Shown: positions 4,740-13,223 of the stretch, one piece after another
Layout of the letters: each line of letters starts with the position of its first letter
How positions within the stretch are numbered: the first letter of the stretch is position 1
DNA from: a virus
Virus record (IMG/VR): IMGVR_UViG_3300036766_000229
Location: 1 to 35,889 of that record
Strand: one strand, 5' to 3'
Length of the DNA: 35,889 bases
Program-made: the position numbers and the translations under genes
The notes under the pieces: model-generated
What the model saw: only the letters and a program-made list of their open reading frames with translations
The model's database searches: none
Told to the model about the DNA's origin: nothing

Positions 4740-5994
4740 TTACTTTAAGGATAAGAAGGGCAAGCCTTTTCAATTGACCGACGGCCAGTGTGATTTGTTC
4801 GGGGCTATCGTTAAAAGGGAGATGCACTATGTGTGGTGTTCTGCACCGAGCCGATATGGGAAGACGGAGGTGTGCGCTTTGGCCCTTATCTATTTAGCTG
4901 TTATCAAGCACTTTAAGATTCCGATTGTGGGTGGTTCAGAAGAAAAGGCCAAGAAGATTATGGAGTACATTCTCCAACACTTGCCAGACCATCCCGAGCT
5001 ATACGCAGGGCTTATCAATCTCGCAGGTGTAAACGATATTAAGAAACTCCAAATCCAAGCATCGAAGAACGTCTTGCGTTGGGCCACTGGCGGTTGGATT
5101 TATATAACTTCGATTGAGGCAAGGCAGGTCAGTAAGGAAGGCGAGAAGGTGGTCGGTGAAGGAGGGGATGTGGTTATCCTTGAGGAAGCTGGCCTCATCA
5201 GAAGTAAGGAGCAGTATTCCAAAGTGGTGCGTATGGCAGAAGGGGATTACCGCAAGTTGGTGATGCTTGGAAACTGTATTGAGAAGTCGGTCTTTGAGAA
5301 TGCCTTCAATGATGATTTGTATGTGAAGGTGCATATCAAACTAGAGCAAGCCTTGAAGGAGGGTCGCTTTACTCAAGAAGAATTAGACGAAAAGAAAACA
5401 CAGACGACCAGCCGTGATTGGAAGCGATACTACGAAGTTGAGTTCCCCGAGGGTAGCCAGTTCAACTACTTCAAGCCTAAGACCTACGAGTTCCTGCCGA
5501 CCATGAAGGAGATATACGGGGCAGTGGACTTGGCCCTTGGTGAAAGCAAGAAGGGCAGTCTCGTTGGCATCACGGTCACGGGCAAGGATGAGAACGGTCA
5601 ATTCTACGAGCTAGAGAGCATCGGCGAACACCTGACTCCTGACGAGACTATCGTGAGGATAATGAACTTGCCGTACACCTTCAACCGCTTCGGCGTGGAG
5701 ACGGTGCAGTTCCAAAAGTATTTCTTCCAAGTCATCGAGCGCAAGAGTAAGGAGATGGGGAAGTACATCCCCTTCGAGCGCATCGAGCAGTCGAAGAAGA
5801 AAGAGATCCGCATTGAAAGTCTTGAGCCGCCCATCAACACAGGGCAGATTTTGTTCAAAGGAAGTGGTGTATTATGGGAGCATATGAGCGACTATCCTAA
5901 CTGCCAACTCGATGTTCTCGACTCTCTTGAGATGAATGCACGCATCAGTGGATTGAAAAGTGATAAACCCCGTTTCTCCTTTGAAGTCTTGTAG
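4681..5994 (+). CDS. terL: Terminase large subunit (packaging ATPase/nuclease)
   Basis: 437 residues, normal for the family. The N-terminal ATPase has a deviant Walker A SAPSRYGKT (residues 54-62), and Walker B VVILEEA (164-170) with the catalytic Glu pair. The C-terminal RNase H-like nuclease keeps its acidic residues: Asp283 in AVDLALG, Glu340 in GVETVQF, and Asp411/414 in DVLDSLE. It pumps DNA into the prohead and cuts concatemers. The start ATG 4681 lies inside the end of the small terminase gene. The next useful ATG would remove the Walker A region. Confidence 0.95.
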   Translation: MKIFKTTPRQKKVIREIVSNYFKDKKGKPFQLTDGQCDLFGAIVKREMHYVWCSAPSRYGKTEVCALALIYLAVIKHFKIPIVGGSEEKAKKIMEYILQHLPDHPELYAGLINLAGVNDIKKLQIQASKNVLRWATGGWIYITSIEARQVSKEGEKVVGEGGDVVILEEAGLIRSKEQYSKVVRMAEGDYRKLVMLGNCIEKSVFENAFNDDLYVKVHIKLEQALKEGRFTQEELDEKKTQTTSRDWKRYYEVEFPEGSQFNYFKPKTYEFLPTMKEIYGAVDLALGESKKGSLVGITVTGKDENGQFYELESIGEHLTPDETIVRIMNLPYTFNRFGVETVQFQKYFFQVIERKSKEMGKYIPFERIEQSKKKEIRIESLEPPINTGQILFKGSGVLWEHMSDYPNCQLDVLDSLEMNARISGLKSDKPRFSFEVL

Positions 5995-5996
5995 CT

Positions 5997-6002
5997 TATA
6001 AT
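5997..6002 (+). promoter_or_regulatory. -10-like TATAAT box 7 bases before the portal ATG
   Basis: TATAAT just after the terminase stop, with seven bases between it and ATG 6010. If used as a -10 box, transcription would begin within one or two bases of the start codon. No -35 match. Confidence 0.45.
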
Positions 6003-6009
6003 TATTGTA

Positions 6010-8172
6010 ATGCCAAACTTTCTCAAGAGATTCTTTCCAAAAGCTGAGAGCAAATCGTTTTTGACTGGCGTGCAGTCCTTCATGTCCTACTTCGAGGACA
6101 ATGCCAAGCCCACGAGCCGTGACTACCTCGATGCCTACGAAGCCTCTTGGGTCGTCTATGCCTGCGTCCGAAAGATTGCCGAGCAAACTGCGCTCTCGAC
6201 CGAATTGCGCCTCTACAAATTGAAAGGCAAAGACAATGTGGATGAGATTGACGACCACGACCTCCTTGACCTCTTGGCCAAGTTCAACCCTCGTCTCACG
6301 CGCTTCGAGGCTATTGATCTGACGCAGACCCATCTCGAACTCCTCGGCAATGCTTACTGGTTGAAGGTGCGTGCGGAAGATGGCAAGAGTATTCTGCAAA
6401 TTGAAATCCTGCGCCCTGATTGGGTAACGGTCAAGTTCAACGACAACAATACTCGCTACTACGAATACCGACCAATGGGCGGTGATAACCTCATCTTCCA
6501 AGAGGCAGATGTTATTCACTTCATCACGCCGAATCCAAAGTCTTCAACCTACGGCCTGCCTATCATCAAGCCAGCATTGGAGTTGATTAAGACCTCGGTG
6601 TATCTGACGAGGATGCAGATGAACACCTTCCTCAACAACGCACGGCCCGACTTCCTCTTGTTCTCCAAGACCTCTATCAGCGATGATGAAAAGAAAGAGT
6701 TTAGGAAGACTTGGAATGCCACCTTTCAGGGATTGGATAAGGTCAATAAGTACGGCATCTTCACTGGTGAGCTAGAGTTTAAGGAAGTAAACCGCAAGTT
6801 CTCTGACCTCGGCCTCAACGAGTTGAACGAGCAATTGGTAGACCACATCCTCGGAGCGTTCGGCGTGCCGCGCTCGGTCTTGGGCCTCAAGGGTATGAAC
6901 CGTGCCGAAGCGGAATCGCAGTTGGAAGCCTTCATGTCGGGCGTTATCGAGCCGAAGATTAAGCGCATGGTCGAGAAGGTCAATGAGTTCCTTGTGCCTG
7001 ACTTCGGCATCGATCTCTATATCGACTACGATGACCCTGTCCCCGAGAACCGTGAGCTGGTCTTGAAAGAATACGAGAATGCCATCAAGAACAATTGGAT
7101 GACCGTGAATGAAGTGCGCGACAAAGAAGGCTTGCCTCCAATTGAGGGCGGCTGGGATATTTATGCTCCTATCACTATGATTCCCGTCAAAGATATTGCT
7201 GATGGAGATAATGTGAAGGCTGACGATACTGCCAAGTCTGCCTACCCTCTCTTGAAACTCGGCCATATGACACAGAAGAAGTACGAGGAGCATAAGACAA
7301 AGGAGTTTAAGAAGCGGATCTACCGCAAAGCCAGCGAGGGCAAGCGTATCTATAAAGCCTTTGAACGATTCAAGAAAGAGGTTGCTCCTGCTATGGCCAC
7401 GCTCTTGAAGGGTGTGCGTGCCAATACCCCAAAGGCTCTGACGGCCGATATGAAAGAAAAGATTTGGGGTGAACACGACAAGGCTCTCATCCGAGACGAG
7501 AAGCTGTTCTCACGTCTTGTCCGTTCCCTATTCCGCAATCAGAAGCAGAGAGCGGCCGAGGCGGTCAAAGAGCAATTTGGCGGTGGAGCAGTGCCTCACG
7601 ATAAGTCGCTCTTGAATTGGGGAGTCGAGAAAGAACTCTTTAAGCAGGCTTCCCAACCTGTCTATATGCAAATCTACAAGGAGCGCGGTGAGGCCCAAGA
7701 TCAGCGTTTGAATAAAAACTTCACAGTAGACGAGAAGGTACTTGAAGCTATCTTGGCAAAGGCTTTCAAGTTTGCGGATTACGTCAATGCGACTACGGCC
7801 GAACTGATTCGTGAGGCTCTAGTCGAAGGTGTGGACGCAGGAGAAGGTATTGCTGAAATCGGCCGACGTGTGAATGCCATCTTCAACAAACGTCTTGAGA
7901 GATTCCAAGTCGAGCGTATTGCCAGAACGGAAGTTTTGGGTGCAAGCAATGAAGCGGCTCTGCTCTCGATGAAACAATCGGGCGTAGTGAAGAAGAAGGA
8001 ATGGCTGGCGACTCTCGATGGGCGCACTCGCGAGAGCCATGCTCACCTGAACGGCGAGATTGTTGATTTGGAGAAAGAGTTCAGCAACGGTCTTAAGTAT
8101 GCTGGCGATCCGAACGGTGCGGCCGAGGAAGTTATTAACTGTCGTTGCGCCGTTATCGAAGTGATTGATTAA
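6010..8172 (+). CDS. Portal protein fused to Mu gpF-like minor head protein
   Basis: 720 residues. Residues 1 to about 410 are an HK97-type portal, with YEASWVVYACVRKIAEQTA near the N-terminus, a central GNAYWLKV segment, and NRAEAESQLEAF at about 295-310. The portal forms the dodecameric DNA gate. Residues about 580-719 are a Mu gpF/SPP1 gp7-like head morphogenesis domain, with IARTEVLGASNEAALL, a TLDGRTRESHAHLNG block, and a C-terminal INCRCAVIEV ending. These two functions are separate genes in many phages; here they are one reading frame without a stop. The linker (410-580) is lysine-rich and helical. Confidence 0.9.
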   Translation: MPNFLKRFFPKAESKSFLTGVQSFMSYFEDNAKPTSRDYLDAYEASWVVYACVRKIAEQTALSTELRLYKLKGKDNVDEIDDHDLLDLLAKFNPRLTRFEAIDLTQTHLELLGNAYWLKVRAEDGKSILQIEILRPDWVTVKFNDNNTRYYEYRPMGGDNLIFQEADVIHFITPNPKSSTYGLPIIKPALELIKTSVYLTRMQMNTFLNNARPDFLLFSKTSISDDEKKEFRKTWNATFQGLDKVNKYGIFTGELEFKEVNRKFSDLGLNELNEQLVDHILGAFGVPRSVLGLKGMNRAEAESQLEAFMSGVIEPKIKRMVEKVNEFLVPDFGIDLYIDYDDPVPENRELVLKEYENAIKNNWMTVNEVRDKEGLPPIEGGWDIYAPITMIPVKDIADGDNVKADDTAKSAYPLLKLGHMTQKKYEEHKTKEFKKRIYRKASEGKRIYKAFERFKKEVAPAMATLLKGVRANTPKALTADMKEKIWGEHDKALIRDEKLFSRLVRSLFRNQKQRAAEAVKEQFGGGAVPHDKSLLNWGVEKELFKQASQPVYMQIYKERGEAQDQRLNKNFTVDEKVLEAILAKAFKFADYVNATTAELIREALVEGVDAGEGIAEIGRRVNAIFNKRLERFQVERIARTEVLGASNEAALLSMKQSGVVKKKEWLATLDGRTRESHAHLNGEIVDLEKEFSNGLKYAGDPNGAAEEVINCRCAVIEVID

Positions 8173-8184
8173 CTCTCGTGGTAC

Positions 8185-8190
8185 TATAAT
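8185..8190 (+). promoter_or_regulatory. -10-like TATAAT box before the 34-aa ORF
   Basis: TATAAT, ten bases before ATG 8201. A second TATAAT lies at 8270-8275, 26 bases before the protease start. Confidence 0.35.
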
Positions 8191-8200
8191 GACTAACAAT

Positions 8201-8305
8201 ATGAGCAAGGGCGAATGGACAATCCAAATCATAAAGATAGTTGTGGGTGTGGTGGCCTTTATTCTGATTTATAATAAACTTACAGTAATCGCGAACCTTA
8301 TATGA
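8201..8305 (+). CDS. Small membrane protein, 34 aa
   Basis: The frame MSKGEWTIQIIKIVVGVVAF... ends ...VIANLI. One hydrophobic helix fills residues 8-26. Its TGA stop overlaps the protease ATG (8302) in an ATGA junction, and a TATAAT box precedes it. This is good evidence that it is translated. Its position between portal and protease is unusual for a membrane protein. Function unknown. Confidence 0.5.
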   Translation: MSKGEWTIQIIKIVVGVVAFILIYNKLTVIANLI

Positions 8306-9171
8306 ACAAGTCTCTACACATAGAAGCAGAGGTTAAGGCACTTCAAGAAGGAGAGTTTGAAGTCATCGCTTCTACGTCGGATAAAGACCGCATGGGTGAC
8401 ATCGTGAAGGTGGATGGTTGGGAGTTGAAGAACTTCAAGCGTAATCCCGTCATGCTTTGGGCGCACGACAACTATCTACCACCTATCGCCAAGGCGATGA
8501 AGATTTGGACAGAGGATGGCAAGCTGATGGTCAAGGGCAAGTTCGCCAGCACTCCGCTCGGCCAAGAAATCGCTGGACTGGTGAAAGATGGGTTTATCAA
8601 CGCTGTGTCTGTCGGCTTCATCCCTCTCAAGCGTGCCGATAAGGGCAAGAAGGGCCATGTCGAAGGCGAGAACGGTGAGAACTACATCCGCGCTACAGAA
8701 GAAGAAGTGAAGGGCCTTGAGGAAAAGGGCTTCTTCGGTGATGAGATATTTGAAAAACAGGAACTCCTTGAAGTCTCATTCGTTTGTGTGCCAGCCTTGC
8801 CACAAGCACTCATCACTGCTAGAAACGAGGGCAAGAGTTTTGGAGCTATTATGTCGAAGGCTATTGAGACAACCGAAGTGAAACAATTTGAAGAAGTTGT
8901 CGCCGATCTTTCCAAGAAAGATGTGGACAGTGATTTTGACTTCGTGCCAGCAAGTAAGGTAAAGTCTATGATAGATGAAGCGGTTGCGTTAGCCATCCGA
9001 GACGTTGAGGTAAAAAAACCTGTGGACGTTAAGGAGCAACCCATCACATCGGTCGAAACCCCTGTCTCAGTCGAAAAAGGTCTTGATAATAAGGCCATGC
9101 TAAGACTTCTAAGAATAGCTGTCAAAGCTATCGAAGCAGGCATTATCAATGTAAAGAAGGCAAATCAGTAA
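8302..9171 (+). CDS. HK97-family prohead protease (S78) with long C-terminal extension
   Basis: 289 residues. The protease domain covers residues 10-175. The catalytic His is His55 in LWAHD, the Ser is Ser103 in NAVSVGF, and the third acidic residue is likely Glu157 in LLEVSFV. It cleaves the capsid delta domain during head maturation. Residues 180-289 form a charged extension, perhaps a scaffold. The next gene, the capsid protein, begins three bases after its stop. Confidence 0.92.
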   Translation: MNKSLHIEAEVKALQEGEFEVIASTSDKDRMGDIVKVDGWELKNFKRNPVMLWAHDNYLPPIAKAMKIWTEDGKLMVKGKFASTPLGQEIAGLVKDGFINAVSVGFIPLKRADKGKKGHVEGENGENYIRATEEEVKGLEEKGFFGDEIFEKQELLEVSFVCVPALPQALITARNEGKSFGAIMSKAIETTEVKQFEEVVADLSKKDVDSDFDFVPASKVKSMIDEAVALAIRDVEVKKPVDVKEQPITSVETPVSVEKGLDNKAMLRLLRIAVKAIEAGIINVKKANQ

Positions 9172-9173
9172 AA

Positions 9174-10412
9174 ATGATTAAAGTCAAAAGGGGAGAGAAA
9201 GAAATCTACCTCAAAGACGAATCAGCTTTGGAGAAGGGGGATGAACTCATCGACAAGAACGTCGATGACGAGGAATTGAAGGGGGCGCAGGCTTTGCTTG
9301 ACGTATCTATCGGGAAACTGGCAGATAGTATCAAGGACAGCATTGAGGCTTCCCAAAAGACCATCATCGCTTCTACTAAGGATGTTGTCTCTGCTGAAAA
9401 GTCGGTTTTGGAAACTGACGTTCTTGTGCGTAGGATGAAGCCTTTCGTTAAACTTTCTCCTTCAATGGAGAGTTTCGTGAAAGATTTCAAGTCCTTCGTG
9501 AAGACGGGCATTCTTCCATCGACTTTCAAAGCTATGTCGGAAGGTACAGACACCGCAGGTGGCTTTACCGTTCCCGAAGAGTTCCAAGCAGAGGTCATCC
9601 GTTATTCCACCGTCGGTGGCATAATCCGCCCAAGAGCAAGAGTTGTGCCGATGTCATCCGATAAGGTTTCTTGGCCTAAGTTAGACCAAGACACCGCTAC
9701 GGACAATGACCACTTCGCAGGAGTTCTGTTCTATGAACTCGACGAAGCGGAAACTGCCACTGAATCTACACCTAGATTCGGTCGCATCACACTCTCTGCT
9801 AAGAAGGCGGTTGGTCTCACTGTCATCTCTAACGAGCTTTTGGAAGACTCTGCGGTTAATATCGCAAACTTCATCGTATCTCTCTTCGGAGAGGCATGGG
9901 CTTGGAAGGAAGACAAGGACTTTCTCAGAGGCACTGGCGTGGGTCAGCCACTCGGCGTTATCAATGCCGCAGATAGGAAGCAGGTCACTCGTACCACCTC
10001 AAGTCGCATCAAGCACTTGGACGTGTTCGCGATGGACAAGGCCCTACCTGCTCAGCATGATGCTGGCGCAGTATGGCTCACCACTAAGGCAGGCCGTGAA
10101 CAATTGTTGATCGCAGACAGAGAGTCTACGACTAACCTATTCTTCCAGCCAAACCTTAGAGATGGATACCCTCAGACCTTGCTCGGAAAGCCATTTATCG
10201 TCGTAGACGATAATATGCTTCCTGCGCTCGGCTCTGTTGGCGACATCGTTCTCGGCAACTTCTCTCGCTATTTCATTGGCGACAGAGGCGGCATGAGAGT
10301 CGATACCTCCATCCACGACAAGTTCCGTGAAGACCAAGTGGTCATCAGGACTATTCGTCGAAGGGACGGCCAGCCAGCGTTCCAAGATGCCTTCGTCACT
10401 CTAACCACCTAA
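9174..10412 (+). CDS. Major capsid protein, HK97 fold
   Basis: 412 residues. Residues 1 to about 118 are a charged helical delta/scaffold region. The mature part probably begins near MSEGTDTAGGFTVP (121-134), the usual HK97 pattern of a Gly-rich segment leading to a VPxxF strand. Later signatures are SNELLEDSAVN, DFLRGTG...QPLGV and the C-terminal RRRDGQPAFQDAFVTL. It forms the icosahedral shell. It follows the protease and precedes a probable decoration protein. Confidence 0.95.
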   Translation: MIKVKRGEKEIYLKDESALEKGDELIDKNVDDEELKGAQALLDVSIGKLADSIKDSIEASQKTIIASTKDVVSAEKSVLETDVLVRRMKPFVKLSPSMESFVKDFKSFVKTGILPSTFKAMSEGTDTAGGFTVPEEFQAEVIRYSTVGGIIRPRARVVPMSSDKVSWPKLDQDTATDNDHFAGVLFYELDEAETATESTPRFGRITLSAKKAVGLTVISNELLEDSAVNIANFIVSLFGEAWAWKEDKDFLRGTGVGQPLGVINAADRKQVTRTTSSRIKHLDVFAMDKALPAQHDAGAVWLTTKAGREQLLIADRESTTNLFFQPNLRDGYPQTLLGKPFIVVDDNMLPALGSVGDIVLGNFSRYFIGDRGGMRVDTSIHDKFREDQVVIRTIRRRDGQPAFQDAFVTLTT

Positions 10413-10416
10413 TTAG

Positions 10417-10848
10417 ATGCCAGCTATTAGAGACCTCGCGAACAATGTTACTTCCATCGCGCTTCTCCCTGCTCAATCACATGGCTCCGCAAAAACTGCA
10501 ATCGCAGGCGTAGCCGTTGACACAGCAGGTGAAGCCCGAAAGTTGTACGCATTGCTCACTGTCGGTCTTGGCTCTGACTATGGCGCACAAACTCTAGGAA
10601 AGGCTACTGTCACGGTAGAAATCCAAGAGTCTGCATCCTCGACTTCGGGTTGGGTCACTCTCGGGAGTTTTTCTCCAAAGAGTCAGACCTCTCTCGTGGC
10701 GATGGATTTGACACCGAACTACAGATGGCTTCGCGCTTCCGCGAACGTCACTGTCGGTGCATCCACCGTTCAGACCATAGACTTCGCTTTGTTGGGTGTG
10801 TTCTATGACGAAAGGAATCGACCGTCTAACGTTACTCCGACCGCCTAA
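10417..10848 (+). CDS. Probable capsid decoration/head protein
   Basis: 143 residues, beta-rich, with MPAIRDLANNVTSIALLPAQ at the start and few charged residues. It sits four bases after the capsid gene, where many HK97-like phages encode a decoration or head fibre protein that strengthens the shell. No specific family was recognised; the call rests on position and composition. Confidence 0.5.
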   Translation: MPAIRDLANNVTSIALLPAQSHGSAKTAIAGVAVDTAGEARKLYALLTVGLGSDYGAQTLGKATVTVEIQESASSTSGWVTLGSFSPKSQTSLVAMDLTPNYRWLRASANVTVGASTVQTIDFALLGVFYDERNRPSNVTPTA

Positions 10849-10853
10849 TTCTT

Positions 10854-10985
10854 ATGAGTCAAGCTAAGGAAATCCAACTTGCGTCTTGTGGGTACACTCT
10901 TGCTAGAGTAAAATCTAGTGAGTCTGCATCTACTGAGACCGCTCCTAAGAAGAAGAGGAAGTCGAAGGCGAAGGACACCGAGTAG
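10854..10985 (+). CDS. Small basic-tailed protein, 43 aa
   Basis: A 43-residue frame with a C-terminal KKKRKSKAK cluster. It starts five bases after the previous stop. The tail suggests binding to DNA or to an acidic surface. Small proteins of this type occur after capsid genes, but the role here is unknown. A strong hairpin follows at 11001-11038. Confidence 0.5.
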   Translation: MSQAKEIQLASCGYTLARVKSSESASTETAPKKKRKSKAKDTE

Positions 10986-11000
10986 AGTAGCTTTCGTGAG

Positions 11001-11038
11001 CATATCCCTTTACCCGATGGCTCGGGTAAAGCAATATG
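11001..11038 (+). other. Strong mRNA hairpin after the capsid genes
   Basis: CTTTACCCGA (11008-11017) pairs perfectly with TCGGGTAAAG (11022-11031) around a four-base loop. A further CATAT/ATATG helix (11001-11005 with 11034-11038) stacks outside a 2x2 internal loop. There is no T-run, so it is not a typical terminator. It may stabilise or separate the abundant capsid mRNA. Confidence 0.6.
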
Positions 11039-11067
11039 GGTACGAAATAGATAAATAGGCAAGCAAT

Positions 11068-12108
11068 ATGTCAGGCCCTACACAAGCATCACAGAACACT
11101 CTCACTGAAAAAGAACAAGCCGAACACGCTTTGGCTACGGTTGAGTTGCTCTACAAGCTGAACACTATCGCTATCAAGGTCAGGAAGTCGGGCCTCGGCT
11201 TTCTCGCAGGACAGAAGCCAGCCCTCGATGGCAAGAATCCAAACGGTGCGGCTGTTCTCTCGAACAAACCCGAAGATCCCAAAGAGTTCGCGGCTGTCTA
11301 TAAAGTGGACTTCCCTACCGCCGAGATTCCGACAGCGAACGGTGAGACGCAAGGCACTTTCGCTTGGCTGACTCACAGACGCTACCCGATGCGCGGCTTC
11401 GCCATTGCCGAAACTGTCCACGCCTTGACTATGTTCAAGAAGATGTTCCGTTTGACGCTCGAAGGCTTGGCCAAGCACAAGGTCAAGGTGGTCTTGATGG
11501 CTGTGCTGTTTCCTAAACCGTTCATGGCTCTCGGTAGTGCGCTCGTGCAAGGCTTCGCACAGGGCATGGAGAAGCACTTGTTCAAAGATGAACGCTACTG
11601 TCAGCCTGTGAGAGAAATACGGCGCGTGCTGATGAAGCAATTGAGAGAAGATGGCTACATGACTTATGAGGAGATGCCGAAGCCTACGACTGGGGATGAG
11701 AAGCGTGCCAACATTGCTCGGTTCGAGAGTTTCCGCACGCGCATTAGCGTCTTGGAATCTGTCTCGGCTCTCCTAGAGTTCGATGACGCATACCGCTATC
11801 GCTTCCAGTGGCTTTTCAAATATAACGGGCAGGCTAAAGAAATCGCCAAGTCCCCTGTCAAAGAACTCCGCAAGATGTTCGGCATCATGCTCGAAAGGGA
11901 ATCTGATCCGAGACTCAAGACGCAGTGGAAGGTGTTCAGACAAGCGGTGTGGCTCTTGGCTATCAACTGGCGACTACGCAAGGAAGTGCAGAGATTCTTC
12001 AACGAATTGAACGACGAGGAGATGATGCTCTCGGTCGAGGATAAGTTCCATGCCGTGATGAAATCCTCCTTCGATTTCGGCTTACCCCCACAGGAAAGCT
12101 ATCACTAG
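11068..12108 (+). CDS. Hypothetical head-region protein, 346 aa
   Basis: A large protein of no recognised family. It is mainly helical and basic, with an N-terminal SGPTQASQNTLTEKEQAEHA lead, a hydrophobic MAVLFPKPFMALGSALVQGF segment (about residues 144-163) and many Arg/Lys afterwards. It lies between the capsid block and the head-tail adaptor. Candidates include an internal virion protein or an assembly factor. The hydrophobic patch could be an amphipathic membrane-active region. Confidence 0.75.
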   Translation: MSGPTQASQNTLTEKEQAEHALATVELLYKLNTIAIKVRKSGLGFLAGQKPALDGKNPNGAAVLSNKPEDPKEFAAVYKVDFPTAEIPTANGETQGTFAWLTHRRYPMRGFAIAETVHALTMFKKMFRLTLEGLAKHKVKVVLMAVLFPKPFMALGSALVQGFAQGMEKHLFKDERYCQPVREIRRVLMKQLREDGYMTYEEMPKPTTGDEKRANIARFESFRTRISVLESVSALLEFDDAYRYRFQWLFKYNGQAKEIAKSPVKELRKMFGIMLERESDPRLKTQWKVFRQAVWLLAINWRLRKEVQRFFNELNDEEMMLSVEDKFHAVMKSSFDFGLPPQESYH

Positions 12109-12123
12109 ATATTTAGAGAGGTG

Positions 12124-12129
12124 TATAAT
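12124..12129 (+). promoter_or_regulatory. -10-like TATAAT box before the adaptor gene
   Basis: TATAAT preceded by GGTG, 17 bases before ATG 12147. It would leave a leader of about ten bases. No -35 match. Confidence 0.4.
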
Positions 12130-12146
12130 AGGGACTAAATATCCTC

Positions 12147-12803
12147 ATGACTAGACAATACACCGATAGCTCAACAGTCGAATTATTTCTCTCCGATGCG
12201 TTCCAAGCAACGATCGCGGATATTAACAATTCGTTTAGCGTGCAGATGACGCTTTACATCGAGCAGATGACCGCTTTTATCGAGAGCGAGACGGGCCGTC
12301 AGTTCGTCGCTGATACGGTTGCTTCCGTGCGCCTCTTTGAAGTTGAGGGCGGTGACAGTGGGGAAGTTGGACGCTACACCTTCGCTCCTAATGAACTCTC
12401 TATTGATGAAGCGGTGAGCGTGACCAAACTGGAAACGAAAGGTGCGATTGATGATACGTTTGTCGAAATCTCAAGTGATAAATGGCTCACCTATCCAGCC
12501 AACAGAACTCCGAAGGTACGGCTCTTTGTGGACGAGGGTGCGACGACTCAGCTAAAAATCGGTCGGCAGAATATCCGTGTCACGGCCAAGTGGGGATACT
12601 CGATCGCTTGTCCTGATGACATCAAGTTTGCCTGCACCGTGCTGGTCGCTGGCATTCTCCAATACTCGCACCGACATCAGGGCCAACAGACCTCTCTAAC
12701 AATGGGACGCTATCAAGTGGCTTACAGAAACGAGGCCCAGCTAGGTTCTTACAAACAGGCTCTCGGCATTATCGAAAGTTATAAGCGGAACTCTATTGTC
12801 TAA
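12147..12803 (+). CDS. Head-tail connector (adaptor) protein, probable
   Basis: 218 residues. A helical start (VELFLSDAF...YIEQMTAFIESETGRQF) is followed by a beta-rich centre and a C-terminal helical LVAGILQYSHRH...KQALGIIESYKR. This is the layout of HK97 gp6/SPP1 gp15-type adaptors, which bind beneath the portal. Its last base is the first base of the next gene's ATG. Confidence 0.65.
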   Translation: MTRQYTDSSTVELFLSDAFQATIADINNSFSVQMTLYIEQMTAFIESETGRQFVADTVASVRLFEVEGGDSGEVGRYTFAPNELSIDEAVSVTKLETKGAIDDTFVEISSDKWLTYPANRTPKVRLFVDEGATTQLKIGRQNIRVTAKWGYSIACPDDIKFACTVLVAGILQYSHRHQGQQTSLTMGRYQVAYRNEAQLGSYKQALGIIESYKRNSIV

Positions 12804-13108
12804 TGGATGCCCATTACGATAAAACGGTCAGTGTCTCGCGCCTCGTAGCGGCGCAGTCGGCCGACACTGAGAGATACGCCATTGTCATCAGTGAACTCTT
12901 GTGCCAAATCCAACCGCTTGATGACACCACTATTGAGAACCTAGATGGCTCGGCTGGCAAAGATTTCCTGATGTTCTCTAACTATGTCGATATTCACCAT
13001 GAGGATAAGGTGACTGATGGAAGTACCGTCTACCTTGTGGTTGGTATCGAGCAATACAACTTCGAGGGCAAGAAGCACACCGAGACTAGGATCAGACAAG
13101 CAAAATGA
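12803..13108 (+). CDS. Head-tail closure (stopper) protein, probable
   Basis: 101 residues, beta-rich. It starts with YDKTVSVSRL and has an internal GKDFLMFSNYVDIHHEDKVTDG segment like a DNA-gate stopper (SPP1 gp16 type), then VYLVVGIEQYN. It sits between the adaptor and the gp10-like protein, the expected place. Start and stop overlap both neighbours. Confidence 0.65.
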   Translation: MDAHYDKTVSVSRLVAAQSADTERYAIVISELLCQIQPLDDTTIENLDGSAGKDFLMFSNYVDIHHEDKVTDGSTVYLVVGIEQYNFEGKKHTETRIRQAK

Positions 13109-13167
13109 TATTGCTTCTTAATCTACTAAAGAAAGTTTGGGGATTTATAGAAAGAAAGACAGTATGA
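13105..13167 (+). CDS. Possible micro-ORF, 20 aa
   Basis: The ATGA overlap with the preceding stop begins a 20-codon frame (MILLLNLLKKVWGF...). It ends in another overlap with a second 19-codon frame. Both fill the gap before the gp10-like gene. They may be only re-initiation relays that keep ribosomes moving. Confidence 0.3.
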   Translation: MILLLNLLKKVWGFIERKTV

Positions 13168-13223
13168 AAGTGATTTCAAGATTTTTTGTGAAGACTTTAA
13201 GAACTTTAACGACAGAGATATAA
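13164..13223 (+). CDS. Possible micro-ORF, 19 aa
   Basis: The frame MKVISRFFVKTL... overlaps the previous micro-ORF stop by an ATGA junction and ends TAA directly before ATG 13224. Basic and amphipathic. Coding status uncertain. Confidence 0.3.
   Translation: MKVISRFFVKTLRTLTTEI

Noticed and set aside
6772-7476. Minus-strand open frame (234 codons)
   Set aside because: Antisense shadow of the portal gene.
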